A stretch of DNA of 64,000 nucleotides from an uncultured Cytophagales bacterium (GCA_937911505.1 CALEMF010000049.1:1-64000), one strand, 5' to 3'; numbered from the stretch's first letter, positions 8,671 to 17,343 are shown. Translations and numbers: made by a program. Notes: generated by a model not told the origin, from the letters alone.

Positions 8671-9351
8671 TTAGAGTTGTTCTAAGAGTTTTTTCTTTTG
8701 TATTTCAAACTCTTCTTCTGTTACAATGCCCTTATCGCGTAGCTCGCCTAGTTGGCGTAGTTTTTCAAAAACTACGTCCGACTTATCTGACTTCTTGGGT
8801 GTTTCTTCTTGTTCTTTATTTTTACGGAGATTCTCAGCAAACTCTTTTCCCTTCTCAAATTCTTTCTTGAACATTACTTTGGCTTCAGAAATATCAAAGT
8901 CGGCGAGTGTTCCGCCTTTATTGAGGTGATTGATAAATACTTTCCCTAAAGCATAGGTAGAAGCGCCCGACACAACGATCATGGGGATGCCTCCTATCAA
9001 GTAACCTAAGCCAGGAATTGTTTTCACTAAGCTTGCCCCTATCTTAATAAGACTAGTCCCAGCAATTTCATCAATAAGCATTTTACCTGAAATCTCTGAG
9101 AAGTCTGCCTCGTAGTCTTCGCATAGCTCTTTGAGCATATTGAGCTGTACGGCAGTAAGGGCAGCAATGTCTACTAGAGGAACAGGAACAGCGCCTGCAC
9201 CCATAGAGATCAATACATATTTGGTAACGGTTTTATTCGCTTTCTCTTCCATTTTGGTAACTTTATCAAATTCAGGGTCTAATTTACGGGCAATTTTCTT
9301 AGCAATATATTCAAGCATAATAGGATACAATTTAAAATAAGCGGATGACAT
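8671..9351 (-). CDS. DUF697-like membrane protein with C-terminal SHOCT domain
   Basis: Residues ~30-160 resemble the DUF697 / YcjF-type membrane region, with hydrophobic segments rich in Gly and Pro (ISMGAGAVPVPLVDIAALTAVQ, then IPGLGYLIGGIPMIVVSGAS). A charged linker follows. The last ~35 residues (LRQLGELRDKGIVTEEEFEIQ) match the short C-terminal SHOCT motif, which is often found at the ends of membrane-associated proteins. Translation could start at 9351 or at an internal ATG (9318, MLEYIAKK), which begins the conserved part. The biochemical role of this family is not established. Confidence 0.7.
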   Translation of the reverse strand: MSSAYFKLYPIMLEYIAKKIARKLDPEFDKVTKMEEKANKTVTKYVLISMGAGAVPVPLVDIAALTAVQLNMLKELCEDYEADFSEISGKMLIDEIAGTSLIKIGASLVKTIPGLGYLIGGIPMIVVSGASTYALGKVFINHLNKGGTLADFDISEAKVMFKKEFEKGKEFAENLRKNKEQEETPKKSDKSDVVFEKLRQLGELRDKGIVTEEEFEIQKKKLLEQL

Positions 9352-9406
9352 AACCTGCTTACCTACTCAATTACAAATACTTATCCAATGTATAGAATAA
9401 TTACTA

Positions 9407-9850
9407 TTATATTGTGAGTTGCTCCCATTCAGCTATCTTTTTCTTCAGGTCGGGAGGCGTATGTGCTTTTTGCTTCGTACGATAATCATAGCTTACAATG
9501 CGTGCTTCGGCGGTTGTTGTAATTTTTTGCCACTGCTCACTTACAATGACCGTCTCCATAAATAGATTATAGTCGTCCATCTTGGTTACCCTTGTACCTA
9601 CTGACAGGGTGTCAGGAAACGTAACTGGCAGTTTGTACTTTACGTGTATTTCTGCCAAAATAGGCCCTATACCCTCAAAGGTGCTCATATTAGGGAAGCC
9701 TACTTCTTGTAAGTAGGCAACTCTACCTGTCTCTAGGTAACGTAAGTATACTACATTGTTTACATGATGACCAATATCCATGTCGCCCCATTGTACGGGT
9801 AACTGTACAATACCACGGTAGGCATTGAGCAGCGTTTTTTTAGCACTCAT
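9407..9850 (-). CDS. Acyl-CoA thioesterase, hotdog fold (4HBT / YbgC-like)
   Basis: Hydrolyses acyl-CoA thioesters. The signature WGDMDIGHHVNNVVYLRYLE, near residue 21, matches the D-x-D-x-x-G-H-x-N-N-x-x-Y motif of the 4-hydroxybenzoyl-CoA thioesterase family, including the catalytic Asp. Length 147 aa is typical. It lies downstream of the suc operon but is separated from it by a strong terminator, so it is probably expressed independently. The exact acyl substrate cannot be told. Confidence 0.88.
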   Translation of the reverse strand: MSAKKTLLNAYRGIVQLPVQWGDMDIGHHVNNVVYLRYLETGRVAYLQEVGFPNMSTFEGIGPILAEIHVKYKLPVTFPDTLSVGTRVTKMDDYNLFMETVIVSEQWQKITTTAEARIVSYDYRTKQKAHTPPDLKKKIAEWEQLTI

Positions 9851-9874
9851 TTTTTTCTAATCTATAGGGTTAGT

Positions 9875-9912
9875 AAATAAAAAAAGGCTACAAATTGTAT
9901 TTTGTAGCCTTT
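9875..9912 (-). terminator. Terminator of the sucA-odhB operon
   Basis: AAAGGCTACAAA (9883-9894) and TTTGTAGCCTTT (9901-9912) form a perfect 12-bp stem. On the reverse strand a T-rich run follows. Confidence 0.88.
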
Positions 9913-9926
9913 AGTAATATCAATCT

Positions 9927-11522
9927 TTAAACGCCTAGTAGCAAGCGCTCTGGTGCTTCAAGAAGCTGTTTCACACGTACCAAGAAGCTTACAGAGTCTT
10001 TTCCGTGGATGAGGCGGTGGTCGTAAGTGAGTGCTAGGTATATCATAGGTAGTATTTTCGTTTCACCGTCTACTGCCATTGGGCGTTGTACAATGTTGTG
10101 CATCCCTAGAATGGCTGACTGTGGTGCATTGATAATCGGTGTACTCATCATAGAGCCGAAAATACCGCCGTTGGTAATGGTAAAGGTACCACCTGTCATT
10201 TCAGGAATCGTTAGTTTACCGTCTCTAGCGCGTGTAGCCAAGCGAATGATTTCTTTCTCAATTCCGGCAAAGCTTCGCTCTTCTACATTGCGAATCACAG
10301 GCACTACCAAACCACGTTCAGTAGACACCGCAATGGAAATATCTACGAAGTCATTGTAAAGAATATGGTCTTCTTCTATTTGTGCATTGACAATGGGAAA
10401 ATCTAATAGCGCTTGAGAACAAGCCTTAGCAAAGAAAGACATAAACCCTAAACCTACCTCGTGCTTCTCTTTAAACTGCTCTTTGTAAGCCTTGCGCATG
10501 TCCATGATGGGTTTCATATTCACCTCGTTGAAGGTGGTGAGCATTGCCGTATCATTCTTAACGGCTACCAAGCGCCGTGCGATTGTTTTCCGTAAAGAAG
10601 ACATACGTTCTTTACGTTGGTTGCGATTACCTGTAGATTCACTGCTTACCTCTTCTTGTTGAGAAGTTTCTTGCTGCTTGGTCTTTGTTTGTTTTTGCGT
10701 TGTCTTCTCTGCCTTCATTGCATCTTCCTTGGTGATTCTTCCACCTACGCCTGTACCTTTTACTTCTTTGGGGTCAATGCCTTTTTCTTCTAGAATTTTT
10801 AGAGCAGCCGGCGAAGGGTGCTGACTAGCATAGCTCTCTTCGGTTTCACCATTCTGCGAAGTTTTTGTAGAAGATGTTTCTTGTTCTTTGGAAGTTTCTT
10901 TTTGATTAGAAGTATCGCTACTGCTTCCCCCCTCTGTTACTTCGATTTTACAAATAAGGTCATTAACTTCCATCGTATCGCCCTCTTCGGCTACGATGTG
11001 CAATACTCCTTGCGCTTCTGCTGGTAGCTCAAAAGTAGCTTTGTCTGACTCAATTTCTGCAATGATCTCATCTAACTCTACCGTATCCCCATCACTCTTC
11101 AACCAAGTTCCTAATACCACTTCTGTGAGTGATTCACCCAGCGGCTGTACACGCATTTCTATCGTTTCACCTGTAGACTTTGCTTCTGTAGTAGTTTCAG
11201 TTGCTTTTGGCTCTTCCTTTTTGGCTGTCTTCTCTTCTTTCTTATCGGCAGTTTTCTCTGATTGCTGCGCGCCATTACCGTTTCCACTTGTATCTATCTT
11301 AAACATTACTGCACCCACTTCTATGGTATCGCCCTCTTCAGCTACTAACTCTAGTACACCTCCTTCTTCGGCGGTAATATCAAAAGAAGCCTTATCTGAT
11401 TCCATCACTCCAATTATCTCATCTACCTCTACCTCGTCGCCTGTTTGCTTGTCCCAAGAACCGATGGTAATTTCTGTAATGGATTCACCCAAATTGGGTA
11501 CTTTTTGTTCGATGATGCTCAT
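9927..11522 (-). CDS. odhB: Dihydrolipoyl succinyltransferase (E2 of 2-oxoglutarate dehydrogenase) with two lipoyl domains
   Basis: The E2 core of the 2-oxoglutarate dehydrogenase complex; it passes the succinyl group from lipoyl-lysine to CoA. It has a lipoyl domain at residues ~1-77 (Lys44 in MESDKASF), a second at ~120-195 (Lys161 in ESDKATF), a peripheral-subunit-binding domain at ~233-270 ([15 protein letters not shown]), and a catalytic domain from ~300 ending in [11 protein letters not shown] (H502, D509). Linkers are rich in Lys, Glu and Thr. Two lipoyl domains is more than the single one of E. coli SucB. It is last in the operon after sucA and the solo lipoyl protein. The E1 partner just upstream supports 2-oxoglutarate over pyruvate. 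Confidence 0.93.
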   Translation of the reverse strand: MSIIEQKVPNLGESITEITIGSWDKQTGDEVEVDEIIGVMESDKASFDITAEEGGVLELVAEEGDTIEVGAVMFKIDTSGNGNGAQQSEKTADKKEEKTAKKEEPKATETTTEAKSTGETIEMRVQPLGESLTEVVLGTWLKSDGDTVELDEIIAEIESDKATFELPAEAQGVLHIVAEEGDTMEVNDLICKIEVTEGGSSSDTSNQKETSKEQETSSTKTSQNGETEESYASQHPSPAALKILEEKGIDPKEVKGTGVGGRITKEDAMKAEKTTQKQTKTKQQETSQQEEVSSESTGNRNQRKERMSSLRKTIARRLVAVKNDTAMLTTFNEVNMKPIMDMRKAYKEQFKEKHEVGLGFMSFFAKACSQALLDFPIVNAQIEEDHILYNDFVDISIAVSTERGLVVPVIRNVEERSFAGIEKEIIRLATRARDGKLTIPEMTGGTFTITNGGIFGSMMSTPIINAPQSAILGMHNIVQRPMAVDGETKILPMIYLALTYDHRLIHGKDSVSFLVRVKQLLEAPERLLLGV

Positions 11523-11589
11523 GGTTATCTGTCTGTTTGGAAGTGAATGTTTTTTTGAAAGTCTTAAGAAAATTAAACGATGTTTTTAA

Positions 11590-11853
11590 TTAAAAAATTT
11601 GTGTACCATAGTAACGCTCGTGAATGTTAGCAATCACCTCGCCTTGGCATACATTAGCCTCTTTTTCTGCCAATACTTCTAATATACCTGTTGTCTCTGC
11701 CCTTACCTCACAAACAGCTTTATCAGTTTCAAGTTCCACTAAACGTTCTCCTTGCCAGACCAATTCACCCGTCTGTTTATGCCAGACATCTATCATTATC
11801 TTTATCTTTTTAACTGAACTACTTATATGGGGTACAACTACCTCATTGGTCAT
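11590..11853 (-). CDS. Free-standing lipoyl-domain protein between E1 and E2 genes
   Basis: An ~87-residue protein made of a single biotinyl/lipoyl-type domain. It begins MTNEVVVPHISSSVKKIKI, has LVELETDKAVCEV with the lysine (K45) at the modified position, and ends GEVIANIHERYYG. The longer in-frame start at 11883 adds ten residues outside the domain, so the ATG at 11853 is preferred. It sits 45 bp after sucA and ~67 bp before odhB, on the same strand. It could carry a lipoyl group for the complex, or be a leftover domain from an E2 duplication. The conserved D-K makes loss of function less likely. Its role is inference. Confidence 0.75.
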   Translation of the reverse strand: MTNEVVVPHISSSVKKIKIMIDVWHKQTGELVWQGERLVELETDKAVCEVRAETTGILEVLAEKEANVCQGEVIANIHERYYGTQIF

Positions 11854-11898
11854 ATTCGCTTGATCATTTGATAAGAAACACAACAGCTACCGCTTATA

Positions 11899-12678
11899 CT
11901 ATACATCAAACGCTTCATTTACAATCCGCTCCTGCTCTTCTACATGTACTTTATAGTAACCAGTAGCCGGTGAAGCACTTGCCTTACGAGAGATACAAGG
12001 TATACTTCCATAATGCATCAGCATAAAGCCATACGCGCCCATATTTTTAGGCTCTTCTTGTACCCATATTACTTCGGCGTCTTTGTATTTTTTCAATACT
12101 TTCTCTAGCTGCTTTTCCGGATAAGGATACAACTGTTCTAATCGCACCACGGCTACATCTTTGCGTTTATCTTTGGCTTGTTTTTCTTGTAGGTCGAGCG
12201 CTACTTTTCCTGAACACAGGACTACCCTCTTTACTTTTTTAGCGTCTACGTAGCTGTCATCTAGCACCTCTTGGAAGCCTCCTTTGGTGAAGTCTTTCAT
12301 AGGCGAAACTACTTCCTTTTTACGTAGTAGCGACTTGGGTGACATTACAATTAAAGGCTTGCGGAATTCCCAAGCAAGTTGCCTACGTAATACGTGGAAG
12401 AAGTTAGCAGATTTCGTAATGTTTACGACTATCATATTTTCTTCTGCGCATAACTGTAAGAAACGTCCTAACCGTGCAGAAGAGTGCTCAGGTCCTTGTC
12501 CTTCATAGCCGTGAGGCAGTAATAATACTAGTCCGTTCATTTGATGCCACTTACTTTCTGAAGAAGCTAAGAACTGATCGATCATTACTTGTGCGCCATT
12601 GGCAAAATCACCAAACTGTGCCTCCCAAATGACAAGCGCATTAGGATTGGCCATCGAATAGCCAAATTCAAAACCCAT
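11899..12678 (-). CDS. sucA: 2-oxoglutarate dehydrogenase E1, C-terminal fragment (downstream of frameshift)
   Basis: This frame begins inside the pyrimidine-binding domain of E1 at MGFEFGYSMANPNALVIWEAQ and runs through the conserved QFGDFANGAQVMIDQF and LLPHGYEGQGPEHSSARL to the normal C-terminus. It is the natural continuation of the N-terminal fragment at 12678-14627. The two are in different frames because one base appears to be missing at 12716-12718. Its ATG overlaps the upstream stop by one base (TAATG), an arrangement that can allow reinitiation, so two separate polypeptides are conceivable. A sequence error in a short A run is the simpler explanation. Read together, the two fragments give the usual E1 length of ~920 residues. 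Confidence 0.85.
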   Translation of the reverse strand: MGFEFGYSMANPNALVIWEAQFGDFANGAQVMIDQFLASSESKWHQMNGLVLLLPHGYEGQGPEHSSARLGRFLQLCAEENMIVVNITKSANFFHVLRRQLAWEFRKPLIVMSPKSLLRKKEVVSPMKDFTKGGFQEVLDDSYVDAKKVKRVVLCSGKVALDLQEKQAKDKRKDVAVVRLEQLYPYPEKQLEKVLKKYKDAEVIWVQEEPKNMGAYGFMLMHYGSIPCISRKASASPATGYYKVHVEEQERIVNEAFDV

Positions 12679-12720
12679 TACGCCGTACTCTGAAAGCAGT
12701 GAGTTGAAGATACGGAAAGG
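12676..12720 (-). other. Frameshift site in sucA with TAATG stop/start overlap
   Basis: On the coding strand the sequence reads AACCTTTCCGTATC. The family needs L-F-R-I-F-N here, which is restored if the T run (AAA at 12716-12718 on the plus strand) had four bases instead of three. The shifted frame meets TAA at 12678-12680, overlapping ATG at 12676-12678. No classical slippery heptamer precedes the site. Confidence 0.8.
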
Positions 12721-14627
12721 TTGCTTTGGTTAGGCTCTATATGATTGAGACTAAAATAGGCTTCATTCGTTTCGGCATCTCTCAAGACAGATTGCCGATG
12801 CGAGAAGGTTCCTCTACGTACATCTTGCCCTGTAAGGCGTACCATTTTCTCTTCTAATAGCAAGGAACCATACGCGAGAAGTTCTGCACTGGCCCAGTCA
12901 AGCTTTTCTTCTTCAAAGAAACCTCTTTTTCTATCTTCGATCAGCTTCTGAATTTGTTTAAGTGCTTTAAAGCCCTCTGGAAGCCTTGTCAGTGCTTCTC
13001 CCACTTTTTGAATAACTTCTTTGGAAACAGCCGTAGTAGGCGACTTTTCAAAATCTTTTTTCTCTGATCTATGGAGCTTTTGCCAGTCTTTCTCTAGTTG
13101 TGAGAAATGATAAGGTAAAGGCTTTTGCTTTACTTCATTGAGACGGTCTTGGAGCATTTTTTTGAACTCCTTCTCCATTTCTTTCACCAACTCCTTATTG
13201 ACTTCTCCCTGTTCTATGAGTTGTTTTGTGTATACTTCCCTTGGATTGGGATGTTTGGCAATAATATTATAAAGCTTGGGTTGTGTAAAGCGTGGTTCGT
13301 CTGTTTCGTTGTGCCCGTGGCGACGGTAGCAAACCATATCTATGAATATGTCACGATTGAATTTCTGACGAAACTCAGCCGCCAATTGACAACAAAAAAC
13401 GACCGCTTCTGGATTGTCGCCGTTTACATGTAATACAGGTGCATCTATAATTTTAGCAAGATCAGTACAGTAGATACTAGAGCGAGCATCTTCGAAGTCA
13501 GTGGTAAATCCTACTTGGTTGTTAATCACAAAGTGAATGGTTCCACCTGTTTTGTAGCCTTCCAAATTGGCCATCTGTGTTACTTCGTATACTAATCCTT
13601 GCCCAGCAACCGCGGCGTCCCCATGAATGAGGATAGGCAGTACTAAATCGTGATCGAAGTACTCTTCATCTATCTGTGCCCTCACATACCCTTGTACTAC
13701 GGCATCTACTGCCTCTAAGTGGGAAGGGTTAGGGGCTAGGCGAATGTGTACTTTTTCACCAGAAGGTGTGTCTACTTCACTAGCAAAACCCATATGGTAT
13801 TTCACATCGCCATCACCCATGGTCAGGTCTGGTTTGGCAGTTCCCTCAAACTCGCTAAATACCTGCTCGTAGGTTTTACGCATTGTATTTACCAATACGT
13901 TTAAGCGCCCTCTGTGTGCCATCCCAATGACAATCTCTTTTACACCTAATTCAGCAGACCTATTAATAATGGCATCTAAGGCTGGGATAGTCGTTTCTCC
14001 TCCTTCTAAAGAGAAGCGCTTCTGCCCTAAGAATTTTGTTTGCAGAAAATTCTCAAAGACTACCGCCTCATTGAGCTTAGAAAGAATTCTTTTTTTGTAT
14101 TCAATATCAGGATTAAAAGCCAGTGAGTCTTTTTCTATTTTTTTCTGTAGCCAGCTTTTCATTTCTGGCTCTCTAATGTAGGCATACTCAAAGCCTACCG
14201 AACCCTCGTAGATATGCTTGAGCGACTCTATAATTTTACTTAGCTTGGAGGCACCAATACCAATCTCTTCACCCGCTTGAAAGACTATGTCTAGATCAGC
14301 TTCATTGAGCCCGAAATATTCTAAGTCTAAAATAGGCTGACGATCTTTTCGCTCTCTTACCGGGTTTGTTTTCGCTCTCAGGTGCGCACGAGTTCTGTAG
14401 GCGTCAATGAGTTGATAGACTTTGGCTTCTTTCAGGATATGGTCAGCATCTACTCCTTCTAAAGAGGTAGTTGTATGACCGTTACCATTGTATTGTGATG
14501 AAAACTCAAAGCCTTCAAAAAACTTTTGCCAACTTTCATCTACCGCAGAAGGATCTTCTTGGTAAGTTTTATAAAGGTCCTCAATATAATTGGTGTGTGC
14601 ATTAGCAATATAAGAATACTTGTCCAT
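12678..14627 (-). CDS. sucA: 2-oxoglutarate dehydrogenase E1, N-terminal fragment (upstream of frameshift)
   Basis: Thiamine-diphosphate-dependent E1 decarboxylates 2-oxoglutarate and loads the succinyl group on E2. The N-terminus (DKYSYIANAHTNYIEDLYKTY) is the E2-binding region. The ThDP region includes GMAHRGRLNVLVN, LIHGDAAVAGQGLVYE, HFVINNQVGFTT and CYRRHGHNETDEP. The pyrimidine domain starts with LDWASAELLAYGSLL and VRLTGQDVRRGTFSHRQSV. After NHIEPNQSNL the frame breaks into a 13-residue unrelated tail (SVSSTHCFQSTA) and stops. The adjacent frame restores the expected RIFNSLLSEYGVMGFE. First gene of the suc operon. Confidence 0.88.
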   Translation of the reverse strand: MDKYSYIANAHTNYIEDLYKTYQEDPSAVDESWQKFFEGFEFSSQYNGNGHTTTSLEGVDADHILKEAKVYQLIDAYRTRAHLRAKTNPVRERKDRQPILDLEYFGLNEADLDIVFQAGEEIGIGASKLSKIIESLKHIYEGSVGFEYAYIREPEMKSWLQKKIEKDSLAFNPDIEYKKRILSKLNEAVVFENFLQTKFLGQKRFSLEGGETTIPALDAIINRSAELGVKEIVIGMAHRGRLNVLVNTMRKTYEQVFSEFEGTAKPDLTMGDGDVKYHMGFASEVDTPSGEKVHIRLAPNPSHLEAVDAVVQGYVRAQIDEEYFDHDLVLPILIHGDAAVAGQGLVYEVTQMANLEGYKTGGTIHFVINNQVGFTTDFEDARSSIYCTDLAKIIDAPVLHVNGDNPEAVVFCCQLAAEFRQKFNRDIFIDMVCYRRHGHNETDEPRFTQPKLYNIIAKHPNPREVYTKQLIEQGEVNKELVKEMEKEFKKMLQDRLNEVKQKPLPYHFSQLEKDWQKLHRSEKKDFEKSPTTAVSKEVIQKVGEALTRLPEGFKALKQIQKLIEDRKRGFFEEEKLDWASAELLAYGSLLLEEKMVRLTGQDVRRGTFSHRQSVLRDAETNEAYFSLNHIEPNQSNLSVSSTHCFQSTA

Positions 14628-14724
14628 AGGATGTCGGCTGTTTTATGATCGTACTCATTGTTTTATACAAAGTTATTAATCTGTTTCAATATGCAAAACT
14701 GTATAAACGGGTATTCAAATATAG

Positions 14725-15201
14725 TTAAAAAATGGATAATTGTTGTACAGTTGCTTCGTGTGATAATAATTGTCTTTTGAGTGTTATTCCTCCAGCGTAG
14801 CCAATCAGATCACCATTCTCTCCAATTACACGATGGCAGGGTATGATAATCCAAATCTTATTCTTACCATTTGCACTTCCTACGGCTCTGATTTTTTTCA
14901 CATCTCCTAAATTTTTAGCGATTTGCTTATAGCTAGTGGTAGTTCCATAAGGAATGCCTAGTAGTTGCTCCCATACTTGTTGTTGAAAAGGCGTTCCTTG
15001 ATAATCCAAGGCTACTTTAAACTGTTGGAGTTCTTTTCGAAAATAGGCTTTCAGTTCCTCAATGGCCTGTGTTGTATGTGTATTGGGTTGTATGTCACGT
15101 TCCTCAATATGGCTTACTCGTTTGACAGCAGTAACTCCCTGATTACTAGCGCTTACTTGTACTATACCAAAAGGTGATTGGAAGAAATTCATAAATGCCA
15201 T
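14725..15201 (-). CDS. ogt: Methylated-DNA--protein-cysteine methyltransferase
   Basis: Repairs O6-alkylguanine by moving the alkyl group to its own cysteine, in a single-use reaction. The active-site motif is IIPCHRVIGENG (C122). The DNA-binding segment PFQQQVWEQLLGIPYGTTTSY, with YKQIAK and AVGSANGKN, is present, as is the C-terminal YAGGITLKRQLL. The 158 residues match Ogt-type proteins without an Ada regulatory domain. It is divergent from aat and monocistronic. Confidence 0.93.
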   Translation of the reverse strand: MAFMNFFQSPFGIVQVSASNQGVTAVKRVSHIEERDIQPNTHTTQAIEELKAYFRKELQQFKVALDYQGTPFQQQVWEQLLGIPYGTTTSYKQIAKNLGDVKKIRAVGSANGKNKIWIIIPCHRVIGENGDLIGYAGGITLKRQLLSHEATVQQLSIF

Positions 15202-15326
15202 TGCCTACTACTATTTCATTATTATTTCTCTTTATTTACGACTTTTTTTTCTTATATTCAATACTATAAAAAGATTAATCAGCAGCCATGTGTAAAAGAA
15301 TCCTAAAAGCTGATTATCTACGACTT

Positions 15327-16013
15327 ATGAGTTATTATTTTTTAAATGAAGAGTTACATTTCCCTCCTGTTCATCAAGCCAACAGAGATGGTGTCTTAGC
15401 CATCGGTGGCGACTTATCAATCGATCGGCTGTTATTGGCCTATCGTTTAGGTATTTTTCCTTGGTTTTCTGAAGACGAGCCCATTATCTGGTGGTCACCA
15501 GACCCACGCTTTGTATTACTTCCAGAGCATTTAAAAGTCTCTAAAAGCATGAAGCAAGTGCTGAAAAAAGATGAATTTACTATCACCTATGATCAGTCCT
15601 TTTTAGAGGTTATCTCTAGCTGCCAGTCTATTAAAAGGGAAGGACAGTATGGCACTTGGATTACTAGTGATATTATAGAAGCTTACTATCAACTTCATCA
15701 GATGGGCTATGCACACTCTGTAGAGGTTTGGAAAGAAGAGAAACTGGTGGGTGGCCTGTATGGTGTGGCCATTGGAACCTGTTTTTACGGAGAATCTATG
15801 TTTACCAAAGTGAGCAATGCCTCTAAGGCTGGTTTTATTACCTTAGTCAAACAACTGGCAACAAAAGGCTTTACGCTTATTGACTGCCAAGTATATACGC
15901 AACATTTAGAAAGCTTGGGGGCACATTATATGCCTAGACAACAATTTGTTAAAAAGCTAGAAGGTTGTCTTACCAATACTACATTGAAAGGTAACTGGGG
16001 TGAGCTCCTCTAA
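15327..16013 (+). CDS. aat: Leucyl/phenylalanyl-tRNA--protein transferase
   Basis: Adds Leu or Phe from tRNA to proteins with N-terminal Arg or Lys, marking them for ClpAP degradation (N-end rule). Family features are LHFPPVHQANRDGVLAIGG, YRLGIFPWFSEDEPIIWWSPDPR, and VGGLYGVAIGTCFYGESMF. An upstream in-frame ATG (15288) would add 13 residues. The start at 15327 (MSYYFLNEELHFPP) matches where family members begin. Its end overlaps the convergent LemA-like gene by four bases. Confidence 0.93.
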   Translation: MSYYFLNEELHFPPVHQANRDGVLAIGGDLSIDRLLLAYRLGIFPWFSEDEPIIWWSPDPRFVLLPEHLKVSKSMKQVLKKDEFTITYDQSFLEVISSCQSIKREGQYGTWITSDIIEAYYQLHQMGYAHSVEVWKEEKLVGGLYGVAIGTCFYGESMFTKVSNASKAGFITLVKQLATKGFTLIDCQVYTQHLESLGAHYMPRQQFVKKLEGCLTNTTLKGNWGELL

Positions 16014-16435
16014 CCTACTTTCTTATAGCCTGCCAAGTTAGCGACTACTTTGGAAGGCATTTGCTCTACAAAACTATTGTAGCTCCTTTGCGCATGCAGA
16101 TGCTTTTTCAGCATCATTTTCAGTGCGGCTGTATCAATAGTCGTATTCTTGAGGGTTTGTTGTATGCGTGGAATCGCATACACGACGATTTTGTAGCTAT
16201 CTCGATCAATGAGAGATTGTTGCTCAATAATCTCTTTTTCGATGACAGCCTTCTCTTCGCTATCTTTTATATCGATACTTCCTCTGAGTTGCTCTAAAGC
16301 ACTTACTAGTGCCTCTTTTAGCTGCTTCTTAGTGGCGCTGTATTCCCAGTAGGCTTTACGAATCGTGTTATAACTTAGTACAGCTAGTAGGAATAGGAAA
16401 CCTAAGGAAAAGAGAATGATAGGTACACCTCCCAT
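16010..16435 (-). CDS. LemA-like membrane protein
   Basis: One N-terminal membrane helix (residues ~3-22, VPIILFSLGFLFLLAVLSY) is followed by a helical, partly coiled-coil domain. The end (AQRSYNSFVEQMPSKVVANLAGYKKV) resembles the closing segment of LemA proteins (YN...VE..PSNLIA...), though the fit elsewhere is weak and the protein is shorter than usual (141 aa). The gene is convergent with aat. LemA function is not well defined. Confidence 0.5.
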   Translation of the reverse strand: MGGVPIILFSLGFLFLLAVLSYNTIRKAYWEYSATKKQLKEALVSALEQLRGSIDIKDSEEKAVIEKEIIEQQSLIDRDSYKIVVYAIPRIQQTLKNTTIDTAALKMMLKKHLHAQRSYNSFVEQMPSKVVANLAGYKKVG

Positions 16436-16503
16436 AAAAATATGAATGTTTTAATTACTGAAGGTTTATTTACCTATATAACCATCCTATTTTTAGGATT
16501 GTT

Positions 16504-17343
16504 TTACAGCCAATCTTTTAGTTGCTGGGCAAAATCGTCTATCATTTTTTTCTGCTCTATAGGATTGGTCTGTGAGCGTAAGTCATCTGATAGAAAAAGT
16601 TCTACTTCCCATATCTTAAAGATTTGATCGCTATGGAGCGCAAAAGGCTCAAATAGTGGATTGTCTGAATAACAAATAATGCTGTCAAACTTTTTCAGGT
16701 AGCGCTTATCTATCCTTTTGAGCATTACTCCGTCACTTTTTGTGGCAATTAGGTAGAGATTACCGCTGGTTACTTCCGTGTCTTCTTGTAGCAAGCGACA
16801 GATGACCCAGTTACCATGCTGTATTACATCTTGCATAGAGTTTCCTGCAATGCGATAGCAAGCGTACAAGCCCGTTTTACGGAGCATGGGTAAGCGAAAT
16901 TTATCTATCTCTTTAAGGTTTTCTTCTGTGAAATACACTTCTGGATACCCTGCGATGGCAATGTCTGGTGCTAAAAAAACATACTCTTTGTTCTCTTCAA
17001 TTTCGTTGATAGGTACGTATACCACCTCTGTTGATTGAAATAGCCCTGTTTCTTGGGAAATATTTTCCACTTGCTTGGGAAGTGATTGGAGTGTATGGAG
17101 CGTTCCTTCGCCTGTAAAAAGGTAAGCTACATTGACATAAGGAAATTTAGCTACTATAATACCTATTAAATCTGTATTGGCTTGTAGCTTACCCGTTCTG
17201 ATATCAGAAAGCTTTTGTGGGTGTATATCTATATCTTTGGCAAACTGTGCATCACTCTGATAGTCTTCCTTTGCTACTATGTAATCAATGGCCTCTACTA
17301 CCCGCTTACTTATGGCTACTTTTCTTTCTTTCCGCGTTTTCAT
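16504..17343 (-). CDS. LexA/CI-like transcriptional regulator with S24 peptidase domain
   Basis: The N-terminal helix-turn-helix domain (residues ~10-80, SDAQFAKDIDIHPQKLSDIRTGK) is followed by a linker and a C-terminal S24 domain. The S24 dyad is present: Ser169 in RIAGNSMQDVI and Lys209 in VMLKRIDKR. An Ala-Gly pair (A130-G131 in IAIAGYPEV) sits ~39 residues before the serine, where self-cleaving repressors are cut. The start is set at ATG 17343 (MKTRKERK). The longer frame from 17373 would run through a repeat that looks like an operator. It is divergent from a LytTR gene, and likely autoregulated through that repeat. Whether it responds to DNA damage is unknown. Confidence 0.85.
   Translation of the reverse strand: MKTRKERKVAISKRVVEAIDYIVAKEDYQSDAQFAKDIDIHPQKLSDIRTGKLQANTDLIGIIVAKFPYVNVAYLFTGEGTLHTLQSLPKQVENISQETGLFQSTEVVYVPINEIEENKEYVFLAPDIAIAGYPEVYFTEENLKEIDKFRLPMLRKTGLYACYRIAGNSMQDVIQHGNWVICRLLQEDTEVTSGNLYLIATKSDGVMLKRIDKRYLKKFDSIICYSDNPLFEPFALHSDQIFKIWEVELFLSDDLRSQTNPIEQKKMIDDFAQQLKDWL

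Noticed and set aside
12700-12725. Programmed -1 frameshifting in sucA
   Set aside because: No X-XXY-YYZ slippery heptamer is present at the site; a base loss or sequence error is more likely, with TAATG restart as the other possibility.
14728-15201. Ada-type regulator
   Set aside because: Only the C-terminal methyltransferase domain is present (158 aa), so it is Ogt-like.
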